In this document: positions 25,678 through 32,928 of the stretch, one piece after another
How positions within the stretch are numbered: position 1 is the stretch's first letter
Layout of the letters: each line of letters begins with the position of its first letter
Translations under genes and position numbers: made by a program
Source: Lachnospiraceae bacterium P6B14
Lineage (GTDB): Bacteria; Bacillota; Clostridia; Lachnospirales; Lachnospiraceae
Reading direction: 5' to 3'
NCBI GenBank assembly: GCA_000687695.1
Contig: JHWZ01000003.1
Location: forward strand, 124,001 to 188,000
DNA: 64,000 bases
Notes under the pieces: model-generated
What the model saw: only the letters and a program-made list of their open reading frames with translations
Told to the model about the DNA's origin: nothing
Databases searched by the model: none

Positions 25678-26304
25678 ATGCGTGATATCTATCTGTATGA
25701 GAATAGTGATGTTTTAAAGAATCTGCTTGATATCCGTGACAGACAATTGTTGAATGATGCAGAATCTGATTTCTTGTCGTTTCGATTGAGAGAGATAGCG
25801 GCAACCCATTTGCCCGGGGAATATGATTATCGACACTTGCTGTGTATGCATCAGTATTTATTTCAGGATCTATATGAGTGGGCTGGACAGCAACGAAAGC
25901 AGAACATTTATAAGGAGGAGCCAGTGCTTGGCGGATTGTCGGTTGAATACTCCGATATGTTTGATATTGCCAAGGACGCTGAATGGATTCTATCACAGAT
26001 GAGAAAAAAAGAGTGGATGGATATGAATACCAATGAGGTTGCTCATGAATTCTCAGATTCATTAGCCAAATTGTGGAAAGTTCATCCGTTTAGGGAAGGT
26101 AATACACGAACAACAGTTACATTTTGTTGCCAGTATGCTGATGAGGTGGGATTGAAACCAGATAGACAGCTTTTTGCGGATAATGCTCAGTATGTCCGCA
26201 CGGCATTAGTTGCTTATAATGCTGTGTTTGATGATTTGGGTGATTTGTCCAAACCGGAATATCTTATTCGGATTGTTGAGGATGCATTGACAAGGGGAAA
26301 GTAG
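25678..26304 (+). CDS. fic: Fic domain AMP-transferase toxin
   Basis: This 208-residue protein carries a complete Fic active site, HPFREGNTR at about residues 136-144, matching HxFx(D/E)GNxxR. The catalytic His, acidic metal ligand and phosphate-binding Asn/Arg are all kept, so AMPylation activity is expected. The flap region 'RKQNIYKEEPVLGG' lies at about 73-86. The Fic fold helices around it are intact, including 'YDYRHLLCMHQYLFQDLYEWAGQ'. There is no C-terminal inhibitory helix, so control should come from the small protein encoded directly upstream (class I arrangement). Bacterial toxins of this type often AMPylate GyrB and ParE; the target here is unknown. Confidence 0.93.
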   Translation: MRDIYLYENSDVLKNLLDIRDRQLLNDAESDFLSFRLREIAATHLPGEYDYRHLLCMHQYLFQDLYEWAGQQRKQNIYKEEPVLGGLSVEYSDMFDIAKDAEWILSQMRKKEWMDMNTNEVAHEFSDSLAKLWKVHPFREGNTRTTVTFCCQYADEVGLKPDRQLFADNAQYVRTALVAYNAVFDDLGDLSKPEYLIRIVEDALTRGK

Positions 26305-26342
26305 TCTGTGCATGCCGGTTTTGAATTCAGGAGGCTGATGGA

Positions 26343-27083
26343 ATGCTTAAGGAAGCAGTAAACAAAGTCAGGAGAACGCGTAGGAGAAGAAAAAGCAGGA
26401 GCGTGGTTGATAGTGCAGCCAGAAATGCCGCTTCTTTGAGTGATGGATGTAATCCGGAGTTGGTCAAGGGTGCGAGCTTTGAAGGATTCCTTGAGATTCC
26501 CATCATAAAAAAGCCAGAGACGCTGATTGTTCCAGATGGACTCGTTCCGTTTAGCAAGATGGAAAAGGCTAATCCAAAAGCATTTGCGGTCTGCGAGTAT
26601 GAAAACGATACCGAGTTTAAGGATATATTGGTCAATCCAAAGGATTATATCAAGGTTCTGAGGAAATACCAAGGCTTTATATCCCCGGATTGTTCAGTTT
26701 ATCGGGATATGCCACTTTCGCTTCAGATAACAAACATCTATCGGAGCAGGGCGATTGGTTATTTTTTTCAGAAGAATCGGGTATATGTGATTCCATGTGT
26801 GAGATGGGGCGACGAGAGGACATATACGACGAAGGTTCTTCCGGAAAAGGTTGCTTTTCTTGGAGTGGAAAAGCATTCTATCATTTCGATCGGGAGTTAC
26901 GGACAGATCAAGGACAGGGTAAACCGATATTTCTTCGAGGCAGGACTGGATTCAATGATGGAAACTCTTGAGCCGGAGATTGTTTTGGTATATGGTAAGG
27001 TGCCGGAAGATGTTAAGGAAAAATACGGAGACACGAGGTTTGTCGAGTATCTGAACTGGACGAGTTCAGTGAGGAGTAAGTGA
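26343..27083 (+). CDS. DUF4417 domain protein
   Basis: This 246-residue protein has a very basic N-terminus ('KVRRTRRRRKSR', about residues 8-19) followed by a globular domain. The patterns 'GFISPDCSVYRDMPLSLQI', 'IYRSRAIGYFF' and 'VIPCVRWGDERTY' match what I recall of DUF4417, a family common on plasmids, phages and integrated elements with no established activity. The basic N-terminus suggests nucleic-acid binding, an inference. The start follows GGAGG about eight bases upstream. Its stop overlaps the start of the next gene (TGATG), so the two are translationally coupled. Confidence 0.72.
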   Translation: MLKEAVNKVRRTRRRRKSRSVVDSAARNAASLSDGCNPELVKGASFEGFLEIPIIKKPETLIVPDGLVPFSKMEKANPKAFAVCEYENDTEFKDILVNPKDYIKVLRKYQGFISPDCSVYRDMPLSLQITNIYRSRAIGYFFQKNRVYVIPCVRWGDERTYTTKVLPEKVAFLGVEKHSIISIGSYGQIKDRVNRYFFEAGLDSMMETLEPEIVLVYGKVPEDVKEKYGDTRFVEYLNWTSSVRSK

Positions 27084-27466
27084 TGGGTGCAGGACAGAGT
27101 GATTTATATGAGGGAACGTATGGGGATAATCCGGAGAATATTCCCGACGCACTTAAAGGGCACATTAAAATGCCTAAGGACGACTCGCAACTCAAGCATA
27201 TTTTCAGAGAAGATGAGGGACATTTGCCGGATACTCCAGAGAATAGAAAACTGATATCTGACCTTGCTAATGATATGGATTACTATATTGGCAAGGATAA
27301 ATGGGGAAACAATTGGCATGTGAGACAGAACAGTGATGGAACTCAGGATTGGGTGGAACATCAAAGTCAAGTAGTTTCTGATGGTGGGAGAAATGTTATC
27401 CCAAAAGAATGGGATGAAAATACAGGACTCAAATATAATCCTCTGAGGAGGTATAAAAATGAATGA
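27083..27466 (+). CDS. Putative stand-alone polymorphic-toxin module
   Basis: A 127-residue protein with no signal peptide. Its core 'HIFREDEGHLPDTPENRKL' followed by 'YYIGKDKWGNNWHVRQNSDG' resembles C-terminal modules seen on large secreted polymorphic toxins, as far as I recall; here it stands alone. His, Asp and Arg residues cluster in the core, as in small nucleases, but no catalytic motif can be proven. ATG 27083, six bases after GAGGAG, is preferred over the in-frame GTG at 27080. It overlaps both the DUF4417 gene before it and the putative immunity gene after it. An orphan toxin cassette is the favoured reading. Confidence 0.55.
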   Translation: MGAGQSDLYEGTYGDNPENIPDALKGHIKMPKDDSQLKHIFREDEGHLPDTPENRKLISDLANDMDYYIGKDKWGNNWHVRQNSDGTQDWVEHQSQVVSDGGRNVIPKEWDENTGLKYNPLRRYKNE

Positions 27467-27803
27467 ATTTGAATTATTTACAATGATTTTTTATGCAGTA
27501 GACGCATATTGTGATGATAATCCAACTGATGAATTGAATGCATTTTTAGGGCAGATGAGTCCATTTACTTTCAAGGGGATTGATTCTGCGGATTCTGCTG
27601 TTTTTTCTGATTTCCGTAGTTTTATAAATCATCAAACAATTACTGTTGAGAATAGTTTAAAGTATGCTGTTGATTATGCTAAAACTGTGGAGTGTTGTAA
27701 TATTACAGATGCGTTTGATGGTATTACGGACGAACAGTGGCGGTTAGCTTGTGCGGATTATTTAAGCAAGCCTCATAAGGGAGAGAATTATCCGGAAGAA
27801 TGA
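27459..27803 (+). CDS. Putative immunity protein
   Basis: A 114-residue acidic soluble protein (many Asp and Glu, few Lys and Arg) starting MNEFELFTMIFYAVDAYCDD. It overlaps the preceding toxin-like gene by eight bases and has its own strong GAGGAGG. Small acidic proteins tightly coupled to a toxin module usually bind and neutralise it. I recognise similar sequences beside such modules but cannot name a family with certainty. It overlaps the next gene by four bases (ATGA). Confidence 0.55.
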   Translation: MNEFELFTMIFYAVDAYCDDNPTDELNAFLGQMSPFTFKGIDSADSAVFSDFRSFINHQTITVENSLKYAVDYAKTVECCNITDAFDGITDEQWRLACADYLSKPHKGENYPEE

Positions 27804-27985
27804 TACATGAAAATGATAAAGTAAAAACATTGGTGGATAAAGATGGTTTTCCGGCTGGAACGGTAGGTGTCGTTGTGAGTTTATATTCATCTGGTCCGGC
27901 CTGCGAGGTTGAACTGTGGGATGAGGATAACTACCCGATTGATGTGGTTACCTATCTGTTATCCGAAGTTGAGTTGGTGGACTAA
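27800..27985 (+). CDS. DUF4926-like small protein
   Basis: This 61-residue protein has the pattern 'VKTLVDKDGFPAGTVGVVV' then 'CEVELWDEDNYPIDVVTYL', an SH3-like small beta barrel matching DUF4926. That family often appears next to toxin/immunity pairs. It overlaps the previous gene by four bases and is the last gene of the cassette. It may be an accessory immunity protein; no activity is known. About 55 bases later the relic transposase frame begins on the opposite strand. Confidence 0.65.
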   Translation: MIHENDKVKTLVDKDGFPAGTVGVVVSLYSSGPACEVELWDEDNYPIDVVTYLLSEVELVD

Positions 27986-28042
27986 CCCGCAAGCCGCTAT
28001 CACAACACAATGATGAATCCACCCTCCGGTACTATTTCGGTA

Positions 28043-28600
28043 CTAAAACCTGATCAAACGAGAAATCACTAGGTGGATGGCAATAGATAATTTAACAAAT
28101 ATGTTAAATATTAAGATTGTTTGGATACAAAAGGACGGATTCCTTATAGAACTTGAGTGAGGATGGATATTTCTGATCGGATGATTGTCGCGAGATAAAG
28201 CGCATGCTTCGGTGACATGATACCCTTTTTCGTATATGTTCTTATCTTTGGTGCTTCTTGAACCGTCACGGACCAAGCCGAGGGACTCAAATCCCTTGCC
28301 GTTTGGTTTGATGACATCGCTTTTATCAACAAAGATGGTAGGATCGTCTGAAACGAAAGATTCTGCGTATCTCAGATAAGATGTAAGCAGTTCATCCGGA
28401 ACACCGGACATAAGATGATTTGAGAGCCGATCCACGGTGTTGATCTTTTTGCCGGTTTCCAAAAGCTGATCGGCGATGTCTGTAAGCAGGCAACTACGAG
28501 ATGCCAGTATCCCATAAACCATGTCGGATACAAATTTCTGATTGGTCTGGAAAGCTCGGATGAGAGATGTCGAGAGAATGTAGAAACTCGGGCTTGACAT
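28043..28600 (-). pseudogene. Transposase relic (IS4-like, N-terminal part only)
   Basis: The minus-strand frame begins MSSPSFYILSTSLIRAFQ and continues with 'MVYGILASRSCLLTDIADQL', 'INTVDRLSNHL', 'FVDKSDVIKPNGKGFESLGL' and 'EKGYHVTEACALSRDNHP'. This is the N-terminal third of an IS4-type DDE transposase, with the first catalytic Asp region 'VDKSDV'. After about residue 140 the similarity fades and the frame runs into unrelated sequence; the full family length is near 430 residues. The catalytic core is therefore incomplete and no terminal repeats are evident. It is a decayed insertion within the accessory island. Confidence 0.75.
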
Positions 28601-28622
28601 GAACGGAAAAGTATGTTACTAT
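28594..28622 (+). promoter_or_regulatory. Promoter upstream of RsgA-like gene
   Basis: TTGACA (28594-28599), 17-base spacer, TACTAT (28617-28622). It overlaps the 5' end of the transposase relic on the other strand. It precedes a mini-ORF and a terminator, so it drives an attenuator-like leader. Confidence 0.75.
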
Positions 28623-28656
28623 ATCAAAGCAAAATACGAAAGAAAGCGAGGTACAA

Positions 28657-28725
28657 ATGATGATTGCGATTGAAAGAATCCTTACAATTGAATACAGCAT
28701 GAAGACCTCGGTTGGTGTCGATTGA
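28657..28725 (+). CDS. Short leader ORF ahead of RsgA-like gene
   Basis: A 22-codon frame starting MMIAIERILTIEYSM, with GCGAGG five bases before its ATG, lies between a consensus promoter and an intrinsic terminator. The arrangement promoter, mini-ORF, terminator, gene is that of translation-dependent attenuators of ribosome-targeting-drug resistance genes. The peptide itself is not recognised. Confidence 0.5.
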   Translation: MMIAIERILTIEYSMKTSVGVD

Positions 28726-28754
28726 TTATTGAATCAGGATATTGATATGTATGT

Positions 28755-28782
28755 AACCGTGGCTTTTTCGTCACGGTTTTTT
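28755..28782 (+). terminator. Leader terminator ahead of RsgA-like gene
   Basis: AACCGTG (28755-28761) pairs with CACGGTT (28772-28778) and is followed by a T run to 28782. It sits between the mini-ORF and the GTPase gene. The rest of the roughly 300-base gap (28783-28901) is AT-rich and shows no further gene. Confidence 0.85.
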
Positions 28783-28901
28783 GATGTTTAAAACGGGTTA
28801 TATCCCCCTTTTTCTTCGGCAGTAATCTCTGCATTCCCCGAGTCTGATGCTGTATTATTCATAGCTATATTTATACAGATAACAGAATGGAGATTATAAA
28901 A

Positions 28902-29930
28902 ATGAATAATACAAGTAATAACAAACACAACATTATATTACGAAAAGAAAACAAAAATGAAGGGTCTGAAAAACTTGGCAGAATCTGTGAGGTACAAAAA
29001 AACAGTTACAAGATTCGCTTCTTTGAAGAGGAGATACCGGCCAAGCTGAAAGGATCATTCTTTGAAGGCGATGCGGACGAACTTCCGTTAGTAGGAGACT
29101 ATGTTACATTTGCCTATAATCCGTATGGCGATTCGACAATCCTTTCCGTGTGTGAACGAACAAGTTTGCTTTCGCGCCCGGATCAGGCCAAGACCGGTGT
29201 GACGCAGTATATGGTTGCTAATGCAGACTATGCGTTTATCGTCACTTCGTTAAATGAGGACTACAGCTATAACAGGATCGCGCGTTACGTAAGCGTGGCG
29301 CTTCAGGGAGATGTAACACCCGTTGTTATCCTTACAAAGTCGGATCTTTGTGATGATGTAGATCGGTATGTCTCTGAGGTACAGAGAATATCGGATAAAG
29401 CTTACGTGCACGCATTATCCGCCCTATATGAAACTGGAATGGAAGCGTTAGATACGTATCTTGTATCGGGTAAGACCATTTGTTTCATGGGATCATCAGG
29501 AGCCGGAAAGTCGACATTGATTAATGCGCTGTCCGGAAGAGAGCTTATGAAGACGGGTGAGGTTCGACGGTCTGACTCAACCGGCAAGCATACGACCACC
29601 TACAGGCGCCTGATCGAGCTTGAAAACGGCGTTACGCTTATTGATACACCAGGTATGCGGGAAATAGGCATTGCCAATAACGAGGAAGGTGTAAATGAAA
29701 CATTTTCCGATATTGCAGAGCTTGAAAGTATGTGCCGATTCAGTAATTGTAAGCACGAGACGGAACCCGGATGTGCTATCCTGGCTGCCATTGAAAGCGG
29801 TGAGCTTTCCGAAAAACGTTATATGCTCTATAAGAATCTTAACGCAGAAAATGAAAGAAACTATGCGAAGAAAAAAGAAATATCCAAGTGGATAAAAGCA
29901 GAAAAGAAAGCCGGGAGACGGAAAAGATAA
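28902..29930 (+). CDS. rsgA: RsgA-type circularly permuted GTPase
   Basis: This 342-residue protein has an N-terminal OB-fold (about residues 25-85) and the permuted GTPase order G4-G1-G3: TKSD at about 145-148, GSSGAGKS at about 197-204, DTPG at about 248-251. A zinc-binding motif CRFSNCKHETEPGC lies near 275-288. RsgA proteins act on the 30S ribosomal subunit late in assembly. The position, inside an accessory island with a leader ORF and terminator and next to an exporter and ABC-F gene, suggests an additional copy tied to ribosome-targeting antibiotics rather than the housekeeping one; that is inference. ATG 28902 is chosen, nine bases after GGAG. Confidence 0.88.
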   Translation: MNNTSNNKHNIILRKENKNEGSEKLGRICEVQKNSYKIRFFEEEIPAKLKGSFFEGDADELPLVGDYVTFAYNPYGDSTILSVCERTSLLSRPDQAKTGVTQYMVANADYAFIVTSLNEDYSYNRIARYVSVALQGDVTPVVILTKSDLCDDVDRYVSEVQRISDKAYVHALSALYETGMEALDTYLVSGKTICFMGSSGAGKSTLINALSGRELMKTGEVRRSDSTGKHTTTYRRLIELENGVTLIDTPGMREIGIANNEEGVNETFSDIAELESMCRFSNCKHETEPGCAILAAIESGELSEKRYMLYKNLNAENERNYAKKKEISKWIKAEKKAGRRKR

Positions 29931-29970
29931 TAATGATTAAATGGCACGGTTTGTTTGAAAGGTAAATGCA

Positions 29971-30759
29971 ATGAAATACTTCTATATCATCAAAACCCAA
30001 ATCATAAAGAGCATGACGTATGAGTTCAATGTCTATGGAAACATCATTATGCAGACGATCATCATGATAACGTCGGCCTATTTTTGGAAAGCACTGTATA
30101 AGGATCAGAGTATGGTCGGTGATGTCGATGCGCAAAGTATGCTTACATACATCGTCATTTCATCTGCACTGTCGGTACTTCTCATAACAAATGTGGAGCG
30201 AAGGATCGAGCAGAGCGTTGAAAAGGGAACGGTGGCCACAGATATGATTAAGCCGGTCAACCTTTTCGGGATGTATTTTGCGGAAGACATCGGGAGCATT
30301 ATCGCTTTGATCTTTCAAAATATGATCCCCATACTCCTGATCGGATCGCTCATGATCAAAGTGCCGGTTATGGCAGATATCCGTGCGCTTCCGCTGTTTA
30401 TCATTTCAGTCATGGAGTCGTTTCTGATCAACTGGCTGTTTGCCGCTTTGTTCGGAATGATCGCCTTCAAGACGATGAATATATCCGCATTGCTACAGGT
30501 CAAGAAGCACCTGATCAGACTCCTGTCCGGAAGCATCATCCCGGTCTGGTTTTTTCCGGAGGCTGTGGCAAATGTACTTAACGCCCTTCCGTTTGTATAT
30601 ATTTACCAGCTTCCGCTAAGCATCTATATTGGCAGAGGAGACTGGGACGAGCATATTGCACAGATGAAAATACAGTCCCTGTGGCTGGTAGTGTTGTTGG
30701 TTATTTTTTATTTTGTTCAGAACAGGGCGACTAAAAAAGTTATGGTACAGGGAGGCTGA
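29971..30759 (+). CDS. ABC-2 type permease, first subunit
   Basis: This 262-residue integral membrane protein has six predicted helices, starting with 'NIIMQTIIMITSAYFW'. A conserved 'ERRIEQSVEKGTVATDMIKPVN' segment follows, characteristic of the ABC2_membrane_6 family. These permeases occur as adjacent pairs with one ATPase and export drugs, peptides or polyketides. The next permease starts two bases after its stop. It begins 40 bases after the RsgA-like gene with no terminator between, so it is likely in the same transcript. The substrate is unknown. Confidence 0.85.
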   Translation: MKYFYIIKTQIIKSMTYEFNVYGNIIMQTIIMITSAYFWKALYKDQSMVGDVDAQSMLTYIVISSALSVLLITNVERRIEQSVEKGTVATDMIKPVNLFGMYFAEDIGSIIALIFQNMIPILLIGSLMIKVPVMADIRALPLFIISVMESFLINWLFAALFGMIAFKTMNISALLQVKKHLIRLLSGSIIPVWFFPEAVANVLNALPFVYIYQLPLSIYIGRGDWDEHIAQMKIQSLWLVVLLVIFYFVQNRATKKVMVQGG

Positions 30760-30761
30760 CT

Positions 30762-31586
30762 ATGAAGAAACTGTTTCGCACACTGTGCCATTACCTTGAC
30801 GTTACATGGCAAGTGATAAAAATGGCATTCATGACGATCATCGAATACCCCTCCAGTATTGCGGGCTGGCTGATCTCAAATCCTTTGCAGTTTATCATGG
30901 GTTTTGCGATCATCAAGTTCGTTGTCGAATCCTTTGGTGAGATCAATGGATGGAATTACGGCCAACTTGCATTCTTATACGGATTGTCGGTAATCTCTCA
31001 CGCCCTATCGATGATATTTTTTGTTCAGGGCTGGTTCATGGGGTGGTTTGTGATCGAGGGAGAATTTGACAGATACCTGACAAGACCTCTTGGTGTTCTG
31101 TATCAGTTTTTCTTCACGAACATCAATGTCTTTGGCATTACGGATCTGATTCCGGGAATCATAGTATTTATTTACGGATGTATCAAATGCGAGATCGAGG
31201 TGACTTTTTTATTCGTAATCTCGGTGATCATCATGCTGATCGGAGCAACGCTGATACGTGGAGGGATATACATTCTTCTTGGCAGCACTTCGTTCCATAC
31301 GCGAAGCGCAGTGGATTACGGACAGTATACGCAGGAGATCATGGATAAGACGACTATGTATCCGATTTCCATGTATCCTGAGAGTTTGCAGTTCATACTG
31401 ACATACCTGATTCCGGTCGGATGGGTATCCTTCTATCCGGTATCTTCGCTTCTCGGAATCGAGGTTGGGATAGGACAGGCATTGCCGGTTCCTCTGCTCA
31501 CGCTGCTGATCGGTGTTGCGGTGATGCTTCTGGCGGGAGCTTATTTTAAATGCGGACTAAAAAAATATGAAAGTGCAGGAAACTAA
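30762..31586 (+). CDS. ABC-2 type permease, second subunit
   Basis: This 274-residue membrane protein has about six helices and the cytosolic motif 'GEFDRYLTRPLGVLYQFF', equivalent to the 'KGTVATDMIKPVN' region of its partner. Near the C-terminus it has 'YPESLQFILTYLIPVGWVSFYPVSSLLG', seen in the second permease of these pairs. GGGAGG lies six bases before the ATG. With the partner it forms the heterodimeric channel; the ATPase gene begins two bases downstream. Confidence 0.87.
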   Translation: MKKLFRTLCHYLDVTWQVIKMAFMTIIEYPSSIAGWLISNPLQFIMGFAIIKFVVESFGEINGWNYGQLAFLYGLSVISHALSMIFFVQGWFMGWFVIEGEFDRYLTRPLGVLYQFFFTNINVFGITDLIPGIIVFIYGCIKCEIEVTFLFVISVIIMLIGATLIRGGIYILLGSTSFHTRSAVDYGQYTQEIMDKTTMYPISMYPESLQFILTYLIPVGWVSFYPVSSLLGIEVGIGQALPVPLLTLLIGVAVMLLAGAYFKCGLKKYESAGN

Positions 31587-31588
31587 TT

Positions 31589-32557
31589 ATGATAGATGTT
31601 AAAAACCTAAGTAAAGACTATATTCTGAAAAAAAAGGACAGCGGACTGAAGGGCGCGTTGAAGGGGCTTGTAAAGAGGGAACATATACCCGTTCATGCGG
31701 TAAAGGATCTCTCATTTCATATCGATCCCGGCGAGATCGTCGGGTTCATCGGTCCAAATGGTGCAGGAAAAAGTACCACGATCAAAATGATGTCCGGGAT
31801 ACTTACTCCGACTAAGGGAAGTGTTCTGATCGATGGCAGAGATATTACCAGATACAGAAAAGAGGTTGTGAGAAATATCGGCGTTGTTTTCGGACAGAGA
31901 TCACAGTTGAACTGGGATCTGCGTCTGCAGGAAAGCTTTGAATTGTTGAAGCACATATATCAGATTGATCAAAAAGATTATGATCAAACGCTCGATGTTA
32001 TGGATGAGATTCTCGGTATCAAGGAAATCATGGGCAAGCCGGTGCGACAGATGTCCCTGGGACAGAGAGTAAAGGGAGACCTTGTTGCCTCAATGTTGCA
32101 TTCGCCCAAGGTTCTCTTTCTTGATGAGCCGACGATTGGTCTGGATGTTTCCTCCAAGTATTCCCTTCGCAAGTTCATAAAGGAGATCAATAGTGTCAGA
32201 AATACTACAGTCATTCTGACAACACATGATCTGGGAGACATACAGGAACTTTGTGAACGGCTGATCATAATCAATCATGGTGTTATGATGGAAGATGGGA
32301 ATCTGAAGGAGATCGCTGACAGGATTGCTCCGTATAAAACGCTGGTTGTCGAGTACTATGACGAGTCCGCACCGGAGCATGAAAAATGTGAAATGATCGA
32401 ACATACAGGAAACATAGCTAAGTACAGATTCATGAAAGCGGAAGTTACGGCGGCGGAAATCATTGCAGACCTATCCCAAACCGGATCGATAAAAGATGTA
32501 TCGATCGAGGAGGCAGGAATCGATGATATCATCAAGGCAGCGTATGAAGGAGCATGA
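31589..32557 (+). CDS. ABC-2 exporter ATPase
   Basis: This 322-residue ATPase has Walker A GPNGAGKST at about residues 55-63, the Q-loop 'VFGQRSQLNWDL', the variant signature MSLGQRVKGDL, Walker B LFLDEPTIGLD and the H-loop TTHDL. The 'SLGQR' signature and the basic N-terminal stretch are typical of ATPases serving paired ABC2_membrane_6 permeases. A C-terminal domain of about 90 residues follows the ATPase core. The substrate is unknown. The ABC-F attenuator begins about 45 bases after its stop. Confidence 0.92.
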   Translation: MIDVKNLSKDYILKKKDSGLKGALKGLVKREHIPVHAVKDLSFHIDPGEIVGFIGPNGAGKSTTIKMMSGILTPTKGSVLIDGRDITRYRKEVVRNIGVVFGQRSQLNWDLRLQESFELLKHIYQIDQKDYDQTLDVMDEILGIKEIMGKPVRQMSLGQRVKGDLVASMLHSPKVLFLDEPTIGLDVSSKYSLRKFIKEINSVRNTTVILTTHDLGDIQELCERLIIINHGVMMEDGNLKEIADRIAPYKTLVVEYYDESAPEHEKCEMIEHTGNIAKYRFMKAEVTAAEIIADLSQTGSIKDVSIEEAGIDDIIKAAYEGA

Positions 32558-32603
32558 TCTGTTCTGAGTTGAGAAATTTGCGGAAACTCAAGTGTAAGTG
32601 TGC

Positions 32604-32632
32604 TTGACAAATTCTGCAGTTGATGTTACAAT
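32604..32632 (+). promoter_or_regulatory. Promoter of the ABC-F attenuator
   Basis: TTGACA (32604-32609), 17-base spacer, TACAAT (32627-32632). A leader of roughly 290 bases separates it from the ABC-F start codon. Confidence 0.88.
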
Positions 32633-32720
32633 ACCGCACATAGAAATAGAAAGGCGCACGGTAGTGCGATGGTGAAGAAATGAAGAACTGATAATCTTAT
32701 TTGGTAAAACGAGGATTGTT

Positions 32721-32783
32721 ATGACCTTGAGTGGTCTGTTTTCGTTCGCTGAATCAGATTGTCGTATTCATTTGACACCATAA
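32721..32783 (+). CDS. Leader peptide of the ABC-F gene
   Basis: A 20-codon frame starting MTLSGLFSFAESD, with GAGG six bases before the ATG, lies between the ABC-F promoter and an intrinsic terminator. Two even shorter frames (32669-32683 and 32680-32691) precede it. ABC-F resistance genes such as vmlR and lsa-type genes are commonly controlled by drug-stalled ribosomes on such leaders. GAATCAGA inside the frame could pair with the terminator's 5' arm. Confidence 0.6.
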   Translation: MTLSGLFSFAESDCRIHLTP

Positions 32784-32842
32784 TAATATATGGGGTATGC
32801 CGGAACTTTGGCTCCTCCTTTTGTTTGGTATCATGCGTATGG

Positions 32843-32870
32843 TCTGCTTTCGGTGAAAGCAGATTTTTTT
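32843..32870 (+). terminator. Attenuator terminator upstream of ABC-F gene
   Basis: TCTGCTTTC (32843-32851) and GAAAGCAGA (32855-32863) form a perfect nine-bp stem with a GGT loop, followed by seven T. It lies 58 bases before the ABC-F start, so most transcripts should stop here unless the hairpin is prevented from forming. Confidence 0.92.
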
Positions 32871-32928
32871 GTGCGAATAGTACAATTCGTCACATGCTGG
32901 TTTGCGAGCGAAAGAAAGGAGGGCTGAT

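Noticed and set aside
28144-28332. Separate 62-codon minus-strand gene in the transposase relic
   Set aside because: It is an alternative frame within the decayed transposase and has no start signal of its own.
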